DNA of 12,472 bases from positions 1 through 12,472 of the forward strand of contig CAYSIX010000118.1 in assembly GCA_964431205.1 (NCBI GenBank), given 5' to 3'. A model generated the notes under the pieces. That model searched no databases and had not been told where the DNA came from. It was given only the letters and a program-made list of their open reading frames with translations. The stretch is from CAYSIX01 sp964431205. GTDB lineage: Bacteria > Planctomycetota > Phycisphaerae > Phycisphaerales > Phycisphaeraceae. The position numbers and the translations under genes were made by a program. This document shows, piece by piece, positions 11,928 to 12,472 of this stretch (positions are counted from its first letter, which is position 1; each line of letters starts with the position of its first letter).

Positions 11928-12239
11928 CTACTTGTGCCCCTTGGGGCCCGGGCCGGTCAGGTACTTGCGTTGCACGGCCTCGGCCAGGTCCACGCCGTTG
12001 ATGTTCGCCAGCGTGCACAGCCACGCCAGCACGTCGGCGAACTCGCCGGCCGGGTCCGCGTCGCCGGAGGTCTCGCCCCCCGCGCCGGCGGACTTGTGCA
12101 GCGACGTGGCCAGCTCGCCGACCTCCTCGACGAACCACATGAACGTGCCGGCCGTGCCGCGGGCGCGGTCCACCTCGCCGTAGCGCTCCCGGATGTGCTG
12201 TTGAAACTGGCGGATCGTCAGGGCTTGCGGATCGTTCAT
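11928..12239 (-). CDS. MazG-like nucleotide pyrophosphohydrolase
   Basis: A 103-residue all-alpha NTP pyrophosphohydrolase of the MazG-like group, which hydrolyses (d)NTPs to monophosphate and pyrophosphate and often cleans the nucleotide pool. The metal-binding signature is present: EEVGEL (Glu38, Glu39, Glu42) and EFADVLAWL (Glu66, Asp69). The TFMWFVEEVGEL segment is typical. A Gly/Ala/Asp-rich loop (SAGAGGETSGDADPAG) lies between the two halves. YLTGPGPKGHK closes the protein. ATG 12239 aligns with the family start; TACAAT lies 6 bases upstream and there is no ribosome binding site, so the message may be leaderless. The substrate cannot be told from sequence. Confidence 0.88.
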   Translation of the reverse strand: MNDPQALTIRQFQQHIRERYGEVDRARGTAGTFMWFVEEVGELATSLHKSAGAGGETSGDADPAGEFADVLAWLCTLANINGVDLAEAVQRKYLTGPGPKGHK

Positions 12240-12245
12240 CGCGAC

Positions 12246-12251
12246 ATTGTA
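12246..12251 (-). promoter_or_regulatory. -10 element just upstream of the MazG-like gene
   Basis: On the minus strand TACAAT (five of six consensus bases) is followed by GTCGCG and then the ATG. The geometry is identical to that of the transglutaminase-like gene at 6652-6664. No good -35 hexamer is seen. Confidence 0.4.
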
Positions 12252-12346
12252 CGGCGGCGCGGCCGGTCGGCGGTCGCACCCCGGGCCGCGCCCGCGGCTG
12301 CCTGGTCCGTCCGCCAGCGACGCCGCCCGGGCGCCCAAGACCAAAG

Positions 12347-12364
12347 CGGCGGGCAGGCCCGCCG
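12347..12364. terminator. Strong GC hairpin near the right edge
   Basis: CGGCGGGC (12347-12354) and GCCCGCCG (12357-12364) form a perfect 8-bp stem with a tiny loop. On the minus strand it is followed by CTTT, weakly like a terminator for a gene to the right of the window. A repeated extragenic palindrome is an equal possibility. The rest of 12252-12472 shows no gene. Confidence 0.35.
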
Positions 12365-12472
12365 GCTAAACGAGACCGGTGAATGGTGTCACAAAGCGCC
12401 ACGACTGTGCCGGCAGGCTTTCCTTCAGGACGCGCGACGGTCGTCGACGCCAAATTCCTGGAGTACGAGGGG

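Overview
The window reads as one stretch of a very GC-rich bacterial chromosome, most likely from a planctomycete (Phycisphaerae-like). That assignment is an inference from overall gene content: a short HPF next to PtsN and an HPr, a stand-alone NnrD, a long acyl carrier protein between two FabZ-type dehydratases, and several conserved proteins of unknown function. It also rests on intergenic repeats of a type I recall from planctomycetes. No rRNA, tRNA, CRISPR array, transposase or phage gene is visible. Ten Ns at 4887-4896 mark an assembly gap.

Left part (1-3047, plus strand): the 3' end of an unrecognised gene is followed by a 399-base gene-free stretch. This holds an 86-bp tandem repeat with an internal hairpin, then a good sigma-70-type promoter. 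The promoter leads into DUF502 membrane protein - hpf - ptsN-like EIIA - HPr, all co-directional. The hpf-ptsN-HPr order resembles the nitrogen-PTS segment of the proteobacterial rpoN locus, without rpoN and rapZ.

Middle part (3069-9327): a minus-strand hicB antitoxin gene is followed by a hicA toxin gene that carries a stop at codon 4 and a one-base frameshift. Plus-strand genes follow: rsmA (16S rRNA dimethyladenosine methyltransferase), a family 2 glycosyltransferase broken by the assembly gap, a protein of unknown function with a TGHQP motif, and an exported transglutaminase-like protein with an intact Cys-His-Asp triad. The last three overlap or nearly touch. After a 222-base spacer containing a long imperfect inverted repeat comes nnrD (NAD(P)HX dehydratase).

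Right part (9328-12472, minus strand): an island of clearly lower GC holds one unrecognised 227-residue gene. Beyond it is a compact three-gene operon, read right to left as fabZ - acyl carrier protein - second FabZ-like dehydratase, with a recognisable promoter. A small MazG-like pyrophosphohydrolase gene and a gene-free edge with a strong GC hairpin complete the window.

Recurring themes are translation and stress control (HPF, PTS-Ntr, RsmA, a decayed HicBA pair) and metabolite or nucleotide repair (NnrD, MazG). Several genes have a -10-like hexamer 6-7 bases before the start codon, which suggests leaderless mRNAs. I found no convincing new multi-gene system. The best candidates for novelty are the low-GC orphan gene, the glycosyltransferase/TGHQP-protein pair and the acyl carrier protein/dehydratase cassette.
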